From positions 22,040,476 through 22,104,475 of the forward strand of contig OZ059894.1 of assembly GCA_964057225.1 (NCBI GenBank): a DNA stretch of 64,000 nt. The letters run 5' to 3'. A model generated the notes under the pieces. It was not told the origin of the DNA. It saw nothing but the letters and a program-made list of their open reading frames with translations, and made no database searches. The stretch's first letter is position 1, and the number at the start of each line of letters is the position of its first letter. This document shows, one piece after another, positions 38,611 to 53,338 of this stretch. Both the position numbers and the translations under genes were made by a program. The stretch comes from Auanema rhodensis (taxonomy: Eukaryota > Nematoda > Chromadorea > Rhabditida > Rhabditidae).

Positions 38611-41600
38611 GCATCATTTTTCAAACGATCATAACTAATTTGTGTATTAAGCGTTTCTCAGTGTAGTATAGTGCATTCGATGCGGATTTTTAAGCTGCGT
38701 CGATCTGTGTTATCAGATTTGCGCTAGCTTAAAAATGCACCGAGATATCAACTGATATAAGTTCACACTTATATCCTCGATTTTCACCCTGAAGAATTAA
38801 TTTTTTCGTTGAATAACATTGTCCATCGTCTTTGCCTTAAAAAAAGGAATCTAAAAACATCTACTTTTTGCTAAATTATTTTGAAATTTTTCGAAAAAAT
38901 TTTTGTCAAAATGTTTTTGGAAGCAATGTTGAGTGTACATGGAAACTCAACATACACTAATGCATCATTTTTCAAACGATCATAACTAATTTTTGTATCA
39001 AACGTTTCTCAATGTAGTATAGTGCATTCGATGCGGATTTTTAAGCTGCGTCGATCTGTGTTATCAGATTTGCGCTAGCTTAAAAATGCACCGAGATATC
39101 AACTGATATAAGTTTACACTTATATCCTCGATTTTCACCCTGAAGAATTAATTTTTTCGTTGAATAACATTGTCCATCGTCTTTGCCTTGAAAAATGGAA
39201 TCTAAAAACATCTACTTTTTGTTAAATTATTTTGAAATTTTTCGAAAAAATTTTTGTCAAAATGTTTTTGGAAGCAATGTTGAGTGTACATGGAAACTCA
39301 ACACACACTAATGCATCATTTTTCAAACGATCATAACTAATTTGTGTATTAAGCGTTTCTCAATATAGTATAGTGCATTCGATGCGGATTTTTAAGCTGC
39401 GTCGATCTGTGTTATCAGATTTGCGCTAGCTTAAAAATGCACCGAGATATCAACTGATATAAGTTCACACTTATATCCTCGATTTTCACCCTGAAGAATT
39501 AATTTTTTCGTTGAATAACATTGTCCATCGTCTTTGCCTTAAAAAATGGAATCTAAAAACATCTACTTTTTGCTAAATTATTTTGAAATTTTTCGAAAAA
39601 ATTTTTGTCAAAATGTTTTTGGAAGCAATGTTGAGTGTACATGGAAACTCAACACACACTAATGCATCATTTTTCAAACGATCATAACTAATTTGTGTAT
39701 TAAGCGTTTCTCAATGTAGTATAGTGCATTCGATGCGGATTTTTAAGCTGCGTCGATCTGTGTTATCAGATTTGCGCTAGCTTAAAAATGCACCGAGATA
39801 TCAACTGATATAAGTTCACACTTATATCCTCGATTTTCACCCTGAAGAATTAATTTTTTCGTTGAATAACATTGTCCATCGTCTTTGCCTTTAAAAAAGG
39901 AATCTAAAAACATCTACTTTTTGCTAAATTATTTTGAAATTTTTCGAAAAAATTTTTGTCAAAATGTTTTTGGAAGCAATGTTGAGTGTACATGGAAACT
40001 CAACATACACTAATGCATCATTTTTCAAACGATCATAACTAATTTTTGTATCAAACGTTTCTCAATGTAGTATATGGCATTCGATGCGGATTTTTAAGCT
40101 GCGTCGATCTGTGTTATCAGATTTGCGCTAGCTTAAAAATGCACCGAGATATCAACTGATATAAGTTCACACTTATATCCTCGATTTTCACCCTGAAGAA
40201 TTAATTTTTTCGTTGAATAACATTGTCCATCGTCTTTGCCTTGAAAAATGGAATCTAAAAACATCTACTTTTTGCTAAATTATTTTGAAATTTTTCGAAA
40301 AAATTTTTGTCAAAATGTTTTTGGAAGCAATGTTGAGTGTACATGGAAACTCAACATACACTAATGCATCATTTTTCAAACGATCATAACTAATTTTTGT
40401 ATCAAACGTTTTTCAATGTAGTATAGTGCATTCGATGCGGATTTTTAAGCTGCGTCGATCTGTGTTATCAGATTTGCGCTAGCTTAAAAATGCACCGAGA
40501 TATCAACTGATATAAGTTCACACTTATATCCTCGATTTTCACCCTGAAGAATTAATTTTTTCGTTGAATAACATTGTCCATCGTCTTTGCCTTAAAAAAA
40601 GGAATCTAAAAACATCTACTTTTTGCTGAATTATTTTGAAATTTTTCGAAAAAATTTTTGTCAAAATGTTTTTGGAAGCAATGTTGAGTGTACATGGAAA
40701 CTCAACATACACTAATGCATCATTTTTCAAACGATCATAACTAATTTTCGTATTAAGCGTTTCTCAATGTAGTATAGTGCATTCGATGCGGATTTTTAAG
40801 CTGCGTCGATCTGTGTTATCAGATTTGCGCTAGCTTAAAAATGCACCGAGATATCAACTGATATAAGTTCACACTTATATCCTCGATTTTCACCCTGAAG
40901 AATTAATTTTTTCGTTGAATAACATTGTCCATCGTCTTTGCCTTAAAAAATGGAATCTAAAAACATCTACTTTTTGCTAAATTATTTTGAAATTTTTCGA
41001 AAAAATTTTTGTCAAAATGTTTTTGGAAGCAATGTTGAGTGTACATGGAAACTCAACACACACTAATGCATCATTTTTCAAACGATCATAACTAATTTGT
41101 GTATTAAGCGTTTCTCAATGTAGTATAGTGCATTCGATGCGGATTTTTAAGCTGCGTCGATCTGTGTTATCAGATTTGCGCTAGCTTAAAAATGCACCGA
41201 GATATCAACTGATATAAGTTTACACTTATATCCTCGATTTTCACCCTGAAGAATTAATTTTTTCGTTGAATAACATTGTCCATCGTCTTTGCCTTGAAAA
41301 ATGGAATCTAAAAACATCTACTTTTTGCTAAATTATTTTGAAATTTTTCGAAAAAATTTTTGTCAAAATGTTTTTGGAAGCAATGTTGAGTGTACATGGA
41401 AACTCAACACACACTAATGCATCATTTTTCAAACGATCATAACTAATTTGTGTATTAAGCGTTTCTCAATGTAGTATAGTGCATTCGATGCGGATTTTTA
41501 AGCTGCGTCGATCTGTGTTATCAGATTTGCGCTAGCTTAAAAATGCACCGAGATATCAACTGATATAAGTTCACACTTATATCCTCGATTTTCACCCTGA

Positions 41601-42471
41601 AGAATTAATTTTTTCGTTGAATAACATTGTCCATCGTCTTTGCCTTAAAAAAAGGAATCTAAAAACATCTACTTTTTGCTAAATTATTTTGAAATTTTTC
41701 GAAAAAATTTTTGTCAAAATGTTTTTGGAAGCAATGTTGAGTGTACATGGAAACTCAACATACACTAATGCATCATTTTTCAAACGATCATAACTAATTT
41801 TTGTATCAAACGTTTCTCAATGTAGTATAGTGCATTCGATGCGGATTTTTAAGCTGCGTCGATCTGTGTTATCAGATTTGCGCTAGCTTAAAAATGCACC
41901 GAGATATCAACTGATATAAGTTCACACTTATATCCTCGATTTTCACCCTGAAGAATTAATTTTTTCGTTGAATAACATTGTCCATCGTCTTTGCCTTAAA
42001 AAAAAGAATCTAAAAACATCTACTTTTTGCTAAATTATTTTGAAATTTTTCGAAAAAATTTTTGTCAAAATGTTTTTGGAAGCAATGTTGAGTGTACATG
42101 GAAACTCAACATACACTAATGCATCATTTTTCAAACGATCATAACTAATTTTTGTATCAAACGTTTCTCAATGTAGTATAGTGCATTCGATGCGGATTTT
42201 TAAGCTGCGTCGATCTGTGTTATCAGATTTGCGCTAGCTTAAAAATGCACCGAGATATCAACTGATATAAGTTCACACTTATATCCTCGATTTTCACCCT
42301 GAAGAATTAATTTTTTCGTTGAATAACATTGTCCATCGTCTTTGCCTTGGAAAAAGGAATCTAAAAACATCTACTTTTTGCTGAATTATTCTGAAATTTT
42401 TCGAAAAAATTTTTGTCAAAATGTTTTTGGAAGCAATGTTGAGTGTACATGGAAACTCAACATACACTAAT
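38611..42471. repeat. Mixed satellite block, m111-m121
   Basis: Eleven monomers with several private changes (tctcagtg in m111, tttttgttaa in m112, caatatag in m113, gtatatggcat in m115, aattttcgtatt in m117, ttaaaaaaaagaatc in m120). m118, m119 and m121 have the subtypes of m123-m125, an older version of the 5-mer that follows. Confidence 0.85.
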
Positions 42472-44226
42472 GCATCATTTTTCAAACGATCATAACTAAT
42501 TTTTGTATCAAACGTTTTTCAATGTAGTATAGTGCATTCGATGCGGATTTTTAAGCTGCGTCGATCTGTGTTATCAGATTTGCGCTAGCTTAAAAATGCA
42601 CCGAGATATCAACTGATATAAGTTCACACTTATATCCTCGATTTTCACCCTGAAGAATTAATTTTTTCGTTGAATAACATTGTCCATCGTCTTTGCCTTG
42701 AAAAAAGGAATCTAGAAACATCTACTTTTTGCTGAATTATTTTGAAATTTTTCGAAAAAATTTTTGTCAAAATGTTTTTGGAAGCAATGTTGAGTGTACA
42801 TGGAAACTCAACACACACTAATGCATCATTTTTCAAACGATCATAACTAATTTGTGTATTAAGCGTTTCTCAATGTAGTATAGTGCATTCGATGCGGATT
42901 TTTAAGCTGCGTCGATCTGTGTTATCAGATTTGCGCTAGCTTAAAAATGCACCGAGATATCAACTGATATAAGTTTACACTTATATCCTCGATTTTCACC
43001 CTGAAGAATTAATTTTTTCGTTGAATAACATTGTCCATCGTCTTTGCCTTGAAAAATGGAATCTAAAAACATCTACTTTTTGCTAAATTATTTTGAAATT
43101 TTTCGAAAAAATTTTTGTCAAAATGTTTTTGGAAGCAATGTTGAGTGTACATGGAAACTCAACACACACTAATGCATCATTTTTCAAACGATCATAACTA
43201 ATTTGTGTATTAAGCGTTTCTCAATGTAGTATAGTGCATTCGATGCGGATTTTTAAGCTGCGTCGATCTGTGTTATCAGATTTGCGCTAGCTTAAAAATG
43301 CACCGAGATATCAACTGATATAAGTTCACACTTATATCCTCGATTTTCACCCTGAAGAATTAATTTTTTCGTTGAATAACATTGTCCATCGTCTTTGCCT
43401 TAAAAAAAGGAATCTAAAAACATCTACTTTTTGCTAAATTATTTCGAAATTTTTCGAAAAAATTTTTGTCAAAATGTTTTTGGAAGCAATGTTGAGTGTA
43501 CATGGAAACTCAACATACACTAATGCATCATTTTTCAAACGATCATAACTAATTTTTGTATCAAACGTTTCTCAATGTAGTATAGTGCATTCGATGCGGA
43601 TTTTTAAGCTGCGTCGATCTGTGTTATCAGATTTGCGCTAGCTTAAAAATGCACCGAGATATCAACTGATATAAGTTCACACTTATATCCTCGATTTTCA
43701 CCCTGAAGAATTAATTTTTTCGTTGAATAACATTGTCCATCGTCTTTGCCTTGGAAAAAGGAATCTAAAAACATCTACTTTTTGCTGAATTATTCTGAAA
43801 TTTTTCGAAAAAATTTTTGTCAAAATGTTTTTGGAAGCAATGTTGAGTGTACATGGAAACTCAACATACACTAATGCATCATTTTTCAAACGATCATAAC
43901 TAATTTTTGTATCAAACGTTTCTCAATGTAGTATAGTGCATTCGATGCGGATTTTTAAGCTGCGTCGATCTGTGTTATCAGATTTGCGCTAGCTTAAAAA
44001 TGCACCGAGATATCAACTGATATAAGTTTACACTTATATCCTCGATTTTCACCCTGAAGAATTAATTTTTTCGTTGAATAACATTGTTCATCGTCTTTGC
44101 CTTGAAAAATGGAATCTAGAAACATCTACTTTTTGCTGAATTATTTTGAAATTTTTCGAAAAAATTTTTGTCAAAATGTTTTTGGAAGCAATGTTGAGTG
44201 TACATGGAAACTCAACATACACTAAT
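42472..44226. repeat. 5-monomer HOR (1755 bp), first copy, m122-m126
   Basis: Order: gtttttcaatg+tctagaaac; gtg+TTAC; ttaaaaaaagg with atttcgaaa (43442-43450); ccttgg+attattctg; TTAC with attgttcatcg and tctagaaac. All rare markers return 1755 bp later. Confidence 0.92.
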
Positions 44227-45981
44227 GCATCATTTTTCAAACGATCATAACTAATTTTTGTATCAAACGTTTTTCAATGTAGTATAGTGCATTCGATGCG
44301 GATTTTTAAGCTGCGTCGATCTGTGTTATCAGATTTGCGCTAGCTTAAAAATGCACCGAGATATCAACTGATATAAGTTCACACTTATATCCTCGATTTT
44401 CACCCTGAAGAATTAATTTTTTCGTTGAATAACATTGTCCATCGTCTTTGCCTTGAAAAAAGGAATCTAGAAACATCTACTTTTTGCTGAATTATTTTGA
44501 AATTTTTCGAAAAAATTTTTGTCAAAATGTTTTTGGAAGCAATGTTGAGTGTACATGGAAACTCAACACACACTAATGCATCATTTTTCAAACGATCATA
44601 ACTAATTTGTGTATTAAGCGTTTCTCAATGTAGTATAGTGCATTCGATGCGGATTTTTAAGCTGCGTCGATCTGTGTTATCAGATTTGCGCTAGCTTAAA
44701 AATGCACCGAGATATCAACTGATATAAGTTTACACTTATATCCTCGATTTTCACCCTGAAGAATTAATTTTTTCGTTGAATAACATTGTCCATCGTCTTT
44801 GCCTTGAAAAATGGAATCTAAAAACATCTACTTTTTGCTAAATTATTTTGAAATTTTTCGAAAAAATTTTTGTCAAAATGTTTTTGGAAGCAATGTTGAG
44901 TGTACATGGAAACTCAACACACACTAATGCATCATTTTTCAAACGATCATAACTAATTTGTGTATTAAGCGTTTCTCAATGTAGTATAGTGCATTCGATG
45001 CGGATTTTTAAGCTGCGTCGATCTGTGTTATCAGATTTGCGCTAGCTTAAAAATGCACCGAGATATCAACTGATATAAGTTCACACTTATATCCTCGATT
45101 TTCACCCTGAAGAATTAATTTTTTCGTTGAATAACATTGTCCATCGTCTTTGCCTTAAAAAAAGGAATCTAAAAACATCTACTTTTTGCTAAATTATTTC
45201 GAAATTTTTCGAAAAAATTTTTGTCAAAATGTTTTTGGAAGCAATGTTGAGTGTACATGGAAACTCAACATACACTAATGCATCATTTTTCAAACGATCA
45301 TAACTAATTTTTGTATCAAACGTTTCTCAATGTAGTATAGTGCATTCGATGCGGATTTTTAAGCTGCGTCGATCTGTGTTATCAGATTTGCGCTAGCTTA
45401 AAAATGCACCGAGATATCAACTGATATAAGTTCACACTTATATCCTCGATTTTCACCCTGAAGAATTAATTTTTTCGTTGAATAACATTGTCCATCGTCT
45501 TTGCCTTGGAAAAAGGAATCTAAAAACATCTACTTTTTGCTGAATTATTCTGAAATTTTTCGAAAAAATTTTTGTCAAAATGTTTTTGGAAGCAATGTTG
45601 AGTGTACATGGAAACTCAACATACACTAATGCATCATTTTTCAAACGATCATAACTAATTTTTGTATCAAACGTTTCTCAATGTAGTATAGTGCATTCGA
45701 TGCGGATTTTTAAGCTGCGTCGATCTGTGTTATCAGATTTGCGCTAGCTTAAAAATGCACCGAGATATCAACTGATATAAGTTTACACTTATATCCTCGA
45801 TTTTCACCCTGAAGAATTAATTTTTTCGTTGAATAACATTGTTCATCGTCTTTGCCTTGAAAAATGGAATCTAGAAACATCTACTTTTTGCTGAATTATT
45901 TTGAAATTTTTCGAAAAAATTTTTGTCAAAATGTTTTTGGAAGCAATGTTGAGTGTACATGGAAACTCAACATACACTAAT
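44227..45981. repeat. 5-monomer HOR (1755 bp), second copy, m127-m131
   Basis: m127-m131 match m122-m126 one for one, including atttcgaaa in m129 and attgttcatcg in m131. The similarity is near complete by eye, so this is a recent duplication. The array changes character immediately after, at m132. Confidence 0.92.
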
Positions 45982-47034
45982 GCATCATTTTTCAAACGAT
46001 CATAACTAATTTTTGTATTAAGCGTTTCTCAATGTAGTATAAGGCATTCGATGCGGATTTTTAAGCTGCGTCGATCTGTGTTATCAGATTTGCGCTAGCT
46101 TGAAAATGCACCGAGATATCAACTGATATAAGTTGACACTTATATCCTCGATTTTCACCCTGAAGAATTAATTTTTTCGTTGAATAACATTGTCCATCGT
46201 CTTTGCCTTAAAAACAGGAATCTAAAAACATCTACTTTTTGCTAAATTATTTTGAAATTTTTCGAAAAAATTTTTGTCAAAATGTTTTTGGAAGCAATGT
46301 TGAGTGTACATGGAAACTCAACATACACTAATGCATCATTTTTCAAACGATCAAAACTAATTTTTGTATTAAGCGTTTCTCAATGTAGTATAGTGCATTC
46401 GATGCGGATTTTTAAGCTGCGTCGATCTGTGTTATCAGATTTGCGCTAGCTTAAAAATGCACCGAGATATCAACTGATGTAAGTTCACACTTATATCCTC
46501 GATTTTCAACTTGAAGAATTAATTTTTTCGTTGAATAACATTGTCTATCGTCTTTGCCTTGAAAAATGGAATCTAAAAACATCTACTTTTTGCTAAATTA
46601 TTTTGAAATTTTTCGAAAAAATTTTTGTCAAAATGTTTTTGGAAGCAATGTTGAGTGTACATGGAAACTCAACATACACTAATGCATCATTTTTCAAACG
46701 ATCATAACTAATTTTTGTATCAAGCGTTTCTTGATGTAGTATAGTGCATTCGATGCGGATTTTTAAGCTGCGTCGATCTGTGTTATCAGATTTGCGCTAG
46801 CTTAAAAATGCACCGAGATATCAACTGATATAAGTTCACACTTATATCCTCGATTTTCACCCTGAAGAATTAATTTTTTCGTTGAATAACATTGTCCATC
46901 GTCTTTGCCTTAAAAAAAGGAATCTAAAAACATCTACTTTTTGCTAAATTATTTTGAAATTTTTCGAAAAAATTTTTGTCAAAATGTTTTTGGAAGCAAT
47001 GTTGAGTGTACATGGAAACTCAACATACACTAAT
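45982..47034. repeat. Island of subfamily-B monomers, m132-m134
   Basis: m132 carries gcttgaaaatg, the TGAC loop and ccttaaaaacagg, states otherwise found together only in m31 at the left edge of domain B. m133 has tctatcg and the unusual cgatcaaaact and ctgatgtaag. m134 has tcaagcgtttcttgatg. The three sit between non-B monomers about 26 kb from the end of domain B. Confidence 0.85.
46252..46449 (+). other. Chance 65-codon frame across m132/m133 (not a gene)
   Basis: A t-to-a change (cgatcaaaact) removes the TAA present in other copies, opening a TTG-started frame across the monomer boundary. The copy at 53960-54157 exists because the region was duplicated at +7708 bp. Confidence 0.8.
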
Positions 47035-50000
47035 GCATCATTTTTCAAACGATCATAACTAATTTTTGTATTAAGCGTTTCTCAATGTAGTATAGTGCAT
47101 TCGATGCGGATTTTTAAGCTGCGTCGATCTGTGTTATCAGATTTGCGCTAGCTTAAAAATGCACCGATATATCAACTGATATAAGTTCACACTTATATCC
47201 TCGATTTTCACCCTGAAGAATTAATTTTTTCGTTGAATAATATTGTCCATCGTCTTTGCCTTGAAAAATGGAATCTAAAAACATCTACTTTTTGCTAAAT
47301 TATCTTGAAATTTTTCGAAAAAATTTTTGTCAAAATGTTTTTGGAAGCAATGTTGAGTGTACATGGAAACTCAACATACACTAATGCATCATTTTTCAAA
47401 CGATCATAACTAATTTTTGTATTAAGCGTTTCTCAATGTAGTATAGTGCATTCGATGCGGATTTTTAAGCTGCGTCGATCTGTGTTATCAGATTTGCGCT
47501 AGCTTAAAAATGCACCGAGATATCAACTGATATAAGTTCACACTTATATCCTCGATTTTCACCCTGAAGAATTAATTTTTTCGTTGAATAACATTGTCCA
47601 TCGTCTTTGCCTTAAAAAAAGGAATCTAAAAACATCTACTTTTTGCTAAATTATTTTGAAATTTTTCGAAAAAATTTTTGTCAAAATGTTTTTGGAAGCA
47701 ATGTTGAGTGTACATGGAAACTCAACATACACTAATGCATCATTTTTCAAACGATCATAACTAATTTTTGTATCAAACGTTTCTTAATGTAGTATAGTGC
47801 ATTCGATGCGGATTTTTAAGCTGCGTCGATCTGTGTTATCAGATTTGCGCTAGCTTAAAAATGCACCGAGATATCAACTGATATAAGTTCACACTTATAT
47901 CCTCGATTTTCACCCTGAAGAATTAATTTTTTCGTTGAATAACATTGTCCATCGTCTTTGCCTTGAAAAAAGGAATCTAAAAACATCTACTTTTTGCTGA
48001 ATTATTTTGAAATTTTTCGCAAAAATTTTTGTCAAAATGTTTTTGGAAGCAATGTTGAGTGTACATGGAAACTCAACATACACTAATGCATCATTTTTCA
48101 AACGATCATAACTAATTTGTGTATTAAGCGTTTCTCAATGTAGTATAGTGCATTCGATGCGGATTTTTAAGCTGCGTCGATCTGTGTTATCAGATTTGCG
48201 CTAGCTTAAAAATGCACCGAGATATCAACTGATATAAGTTTACACTTATATCCTCGATTTTCACCCTGAAGAATTAATTTTTTCGTTGAATAACATTGTC
48301 CATCGTCTTTGCCTTGAAAAATGGAATCTAAAAACATCTACTTTTTGCTAAATTATTTTGAAATTTTTCGAAAAAATGTTTGTCAAAATGTTTTTGGAAG
48401 CAATGTTGAGTGTACATGGAAACTCAACACACACTAATGCATCATTTTTCAAACGATCATAACTAATTTGTGTATTAAGCGTTTCTCAATGTAGTATAGT
48501 GCATTCGATGCGGATTTTTAAGCTGCGTCGATCTGTGTTATCAGATTTGCGCTAGCTTAAAAATGCACCGAGATATCAACTGATATAAGTTCACACTTAT
48601 ATCCTCGATTTTCACCCTGAAGAATTAATTTTTTCGTTGAATAACATTGTCCATCGTCTTTGCCTTAAAAAAAGGAATCTAAAAACATCTACTTTTTGCT
48701 AAATTATTTTGAAATTTTTCGAAAAAATTTTTGTCAAAATGTTTTTGGAAGCAATGTTGAGTGTACATGGAAACTCAACATACACTAATGCATCATTTTT
48801 CAAACGATCATAACTAATTTTTGTATCAAACGTTTCTTAATGTAGTATAGTGCATTCGATGCGGATTTTTAAGCTGCGTCGATCTGTGTTATCAGATTTG
48901 CGCTAGCTTAAAAATGCACCGAGATATCAACTGATATAAGTTCACACTTATATCCTCACCCTGAAGAATTAATTTTTTCGTTGAATAACATTGTCCATCG
49001 TCTTTGCCTTAAAAAAAGGAATCTAAAAACATCTACTTTTTGCTAAATTATTTTGAAATTTTTCGAAAAAATTTTTGTCAAAATGTTTTTGGAAGCAATG
49101 TTGAGTGTACATGGAAACTCAACATACACTAATGCATCATTTTTCAAACGATCATAACTAATTTTTGTATCAAACGTTTCTTAATGTAGTATAGTGCATT
49201 CGATGCGGATTTTTAAGCTGCGTCGATCTGTGTTATCAGATTTGCGCTAGCTTAAAAATGCACCGAGATATCAACTGATATAAGTTCACACTTATATCCT
49301 CGATTTTCACCCTGAAGAATTAATTTTTTCGTTGAATAACATTGTCCATCGTCTTTGCCTTGAAAAAAGGAATCTAAAAACATCTACTTTTTGCTGAATT
49401 ATTTTGAAATTTTTCGCAAAAATTTTTGTCAAAATGTTTTTGGAAGCAATGTTGAGTGTACATGGAAACTCAACATACACTAATGCATCATTTTTCAAAC
49501 GATCATAACTAAATTTTGTATTAAGCGTTTCTCAATGTAGTATAGTGCATTCGATGCGGATTTTTAAGCTGCGTCGATCTGTGTTATCAGATTTGCGCTA
49601 GCTTAAAAATGCACCGAGATATCAACTGATATAAGTTTACACTTATATCCTCGATTTTCACCCTGAAGAATTAATTTTTTCGTTGAATAACATTGTCCAT
49701 CGTCTTTGCCTTGAAAAATGGAATCTAAAAACATCTACTTTTTGCTAAATTATTTTGAAATTTTTCGAAAAAATGTTTGTCAAAATGTTTTTGGAAGCAA
49801 TGTTGAGTGTACATGGAAACTCAACACACACTAATGCATCATTTTTCAAACGATCATAACTAATTTGTGTATCAAACGTTTCTTAATGTAGTATAGTGCA
49901 TTTGATGCGGATTTTTAAGCTGCGTCGATCTGTGTTATCAGATTTGCGCTAGCTTAAAAATGCACCGAGATATCAACTGATATAAGTTCACACTTATATC

Positions 50001-50105
50001 CTCGATTTTCACCCTGAAGAATTAATTTTTTCGTTGAATAACATTGTCCATCGTCTTTGCCTTGAAAAAAGGAATCTAAAAACATCTACTTTTTGCTGAA
50101 TTATT
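46333..50105. repeat. 22-monomer duplication (7708-bp offset), left copy m133-m143
   Basis: Eleven monomers recur in order at +7708 bp (22 monomers less two 7-bp deletions). Shared rare markers: cgatcaaaact and ctgatgtaag (m133/m155), gatatatc with gctaaattatcttg (m135/m157), cgcaaaaa (m137/m159), the 344-bp monomer (m140/m162), aactaaattttg (m142/m164) and gtgtatcaaacg (m143/m165). The match ends inside m143, near monomer position 283. Confidence 0.93.
48790..49133. repeat. 344-bp monomer (m140)
   Basis: tatcctcaccctg at 48951-48963 in place of tatcctcgattttcaccctg: 7 bp lost, junction at 48957/48958. The lost segment is bounded by TC on both sides (monomer 167-168 and 174-175), so the exact break is ambiguous by 2 bases. 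It is the leftmost occurrence in the window. Confidence 0.95.
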
Positions 50106-50186
50106 TTGAAATTTTTCGAAAAAATGTTTGTCAAAATGTTTTTGGAAGCAATGTTGAGTGTACATGGAAACTCAACACACACTAAT

Positions 50187-53100
50187 GCATCATTTTTCAA
50201 ACGATCATAACTAATTTGTGTATTAAGCGTTTCTCAATGTAGTATAGTGGATTCGATGCGGATTTTTAAGCTGCGTCGATCTGTGTTATCAGATTTGCGC
50301 TAGCTTAAAAATGCACCGAGATATCAACTGATATAAGTTCACACTTATATCCTCGATTTTCACCCTGAAGAATTAATTTTTTCGTTGAATAACATTGTCC
50401 ATCGTCTTTGCCTTAAAAAAAGGAATCTAAAAACATCTACTTTTTGCTAAATTATTTTGAAATTTTTCGAAAAAATTTTTGTCAAAATGTTTTTGGAAGC
50501 AATGTTGAGTGTACATGGAAACTCAACATACACTAATGCATCATTTTTCAAACGATCATAACTAATTTTTGTATCAAACGTTTCTTAATGTAGTATAGTG
50601 CATTCGATGCGGATTTTTAAGCTGCGTCGATCTGTGTTATCAGATTTGCGCTAGCTTAAAAATGCACCGAGATATCAACTGATATAAGTTCACACTTATA
50701 TCCTCGATTTTCACCCTGAAGAATTAATTTTTTCGTTGAATAACATTGTCCATCGTCTTTGCCTTGAAAAAAGGAATCTAAAAACATCTACTTTTTGCTG
50801 AATTATTTTGAAATTTTTCGCAAAAATTTTTGTCAAAATGTTTTTGGAAGCAATGTTGAGTGTACATGGAAACTCAACACACACTAATGCATCATTTTTC
50901 AAACGATCATAACTAATTTGTGTATTAAGCGTTTCTCAATGTAGTATAGTGCATTCGATGCGGATTTTTAAGCTGCGTCGATCTGTGTTATCAGATTTGC
51001 GCTAGCTTAAAAATGCACCGAGATATCAACTGATATAAGTTTACACTTATATCCTCGATTTTCACCCTGAAGAATTAATTTTTTCGTTGAATAACATTGT
51101 CCATCGTCTTTGCCTTGAAAAATGGAATCTAAAAACATCTACTGTTTGCTAAATTATTTTGAAATTTTTCGAAAAATTTTTTGTCAAAATGTTTTTGGAA
51201 GCAATGTTGAGTGTACATGGAAACTCAACACACACTAATGCATCATTTTTCAAACGATCATAACTAATTTGTGTATTAAGCGTTTCTCAATGTAGTATAG
51301 TGCATTCGATGCGGATCTTTAAGCTGCGTCGATCTGTGTTATCAGATTTGCGCTAGCTTAAAAATGCACCGAGATATCAACTGATATAAGTTCACACTTA
51401 TATCCTCGATTTTCACCCTGAAGAATTAATTTTTTCGTTGAATAACATTGTCCATCGTCTTTGCCTTAAAAAATGGAATCTAAAAACATCTACTTTTTGC
51501 TGAATTATTTTGAAATTTTTCGCAAAAATTTTTGTCAAAATGTTTTTGGAAGCAATGTTGAGTGTACATGGAAACTCAACATACACTAATGCATCATTTT
51601 TCAAACGATCATAACTAATTTTTGTATCAAACGTTTCTTAATGTAGTATAGTGCATTCGATGCGGATTTTTAAGCTGCGTCGATCTGTGTTATCAGATTT
51701 GCGCTAGCTTAAAAATGCACCGAGATATCAACTGATATAAGTTCACACTTATATCCTCGATTTTCACCCTGAAGAATTAATTTTTTCGTTGAATAACATT
51801 GTCCATCGTCTTTGCCTTAAAAAAAGGAATCTAAAAACATCTACTTTTTGCTAAATTATTTTGAAATTTTTCGAAAAAATTTTTGTCAAAATGTTTTTGG
51901 AAGCAATGTTGAGTGTACATGGAAACTCAACATACACTAATGCATCATTTTTCAAACGATCATAACTAATTTTTGTATCAAACGTTTCTTAATGTAGTAT
52001 AGTGCATTCGATGCGGATTTTTAAGCTGCGTCGATCTGTGTTATCAGATTTGCGCTAGCTTAAAAATGCACCGAGATATCAACTGATATAAGTTCACACT
52101 TATATCCTCACCCTGAAGAATTAATTTTTTCGTTGAATAACATTGTCCATCGTCTTTGCCTTAAAAAAAGGAATCTAAAAACATCTACTTTTTGCTAAAT
52201 TATTTTGAAATTTTTCGAAAAAATTTTTGTCAAAATGTTTTTGGAAGCAATGTTGAGTGTACATGGAAACTCAACATACACTAATGCATCATTTTTCAAA
52301 CGATCATAACTAATTTTTGTATCAAACGTTTCTTAATGTAGTATAGTGCATTCGATGCGGATTTTTAAGCTGCGTCGATCTGTGTTATCAGATTTGCGCT
52401 AGCTTAAAAATGCACCGAGATATCAACTGATATAAGTTCACACTTATATCCTCGATTTTCACCCTGAAGAATTAATTTTTTCGTTGAATAACATTGTCCA
52501 TCGTCTTTGCCTTGAAAAAAGGAATCTAAAAACATCTACTTTTTGCTGAATTATTTTGAAATTTTTCGCAAAAATTTTTGTCAAAATGTTTTTGGAAGCA
52601 ATGTTGAGTGTACATGGAAACTCAACATACACTAATGCATCATTTTTCAAACGATCATAACTAATTTTTGTATTAAGCGTTTCTCAATGTAGTATAGTGC
52701 ATTCGATGCGGATTTTTAAGCTGCGTCGATCTGTGTTATCAGATTTGCGCTAGCTTAAAAATGCACCGAGATATCAACTGATATAAGTTTACACTTATAT
52801 CCTCGATTTTCACCCTGAAGAATTAATTTTTTCGTTGAATAACATTGTCCATCGTCTTTGCCTTGAAAAATGGAATCTAAAAACATCTACTTTTTGCTAA
52901 ATTATCTTGAAATTTTTTGAAAAAATGTTTGTCAAAATGTTTTTGGAAGCAATGTTGAGTGTACATGGAAACTCAACACACACTAATGCATCATTTTTCA
53001 AACGATCATAACTAATTTGTGTATTAAGCGTTTCTCAATGTAGTATAGTGCATTCGATGCGGATTTTTAAGCTGCGTCGATCTGTGTTATCAGATTTGCG

Positions 53101-53338
53101 CTAGCTTAAAAATGCACCGAGATATCAACTGATATAAGTTTACACTTATATCCTCGATTTTCACCCTGAAGAATTAATTTTTTCGTTGAATAACATTGTC
53201 CATCGTCTTTGCCTTGAAAAATGGAATCTAAAAACATCTACTGTTTGCTAAATTATTTTGAAATTTTTCGAAAAAATTTTTGTCAAAATGTTTTTGGAAG
53301 CAATGTTGAGTGTACATGGAAACTCAACACACACTAAT
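50187..53338. repeat. HOR segment m144-m152, left copy
   Basis: Nine monomers whose order recurs at 58246-61741: gtggattcg (m144), cgcaaaaa+cacac (m145), ctactgttt with cgaaaaattttttg (m146), gcggatcttta+cgcaaaaa (m147), tcttaatg (m148), the 344-bp form (m149), cgcaaaaa (m150), attatcttg with ttgaaaaaatgttt (m151) and ctactgttt (m152). Confidence 0.9.
51942..52285. repeat. 344-bp monomer (m149)
   Basis: Same 7-bp loss, junction at 52109/52110, in a tcaaacg+tcttaatg+ttaaaaaaagg monomer like m140. Confidence 0.95.
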
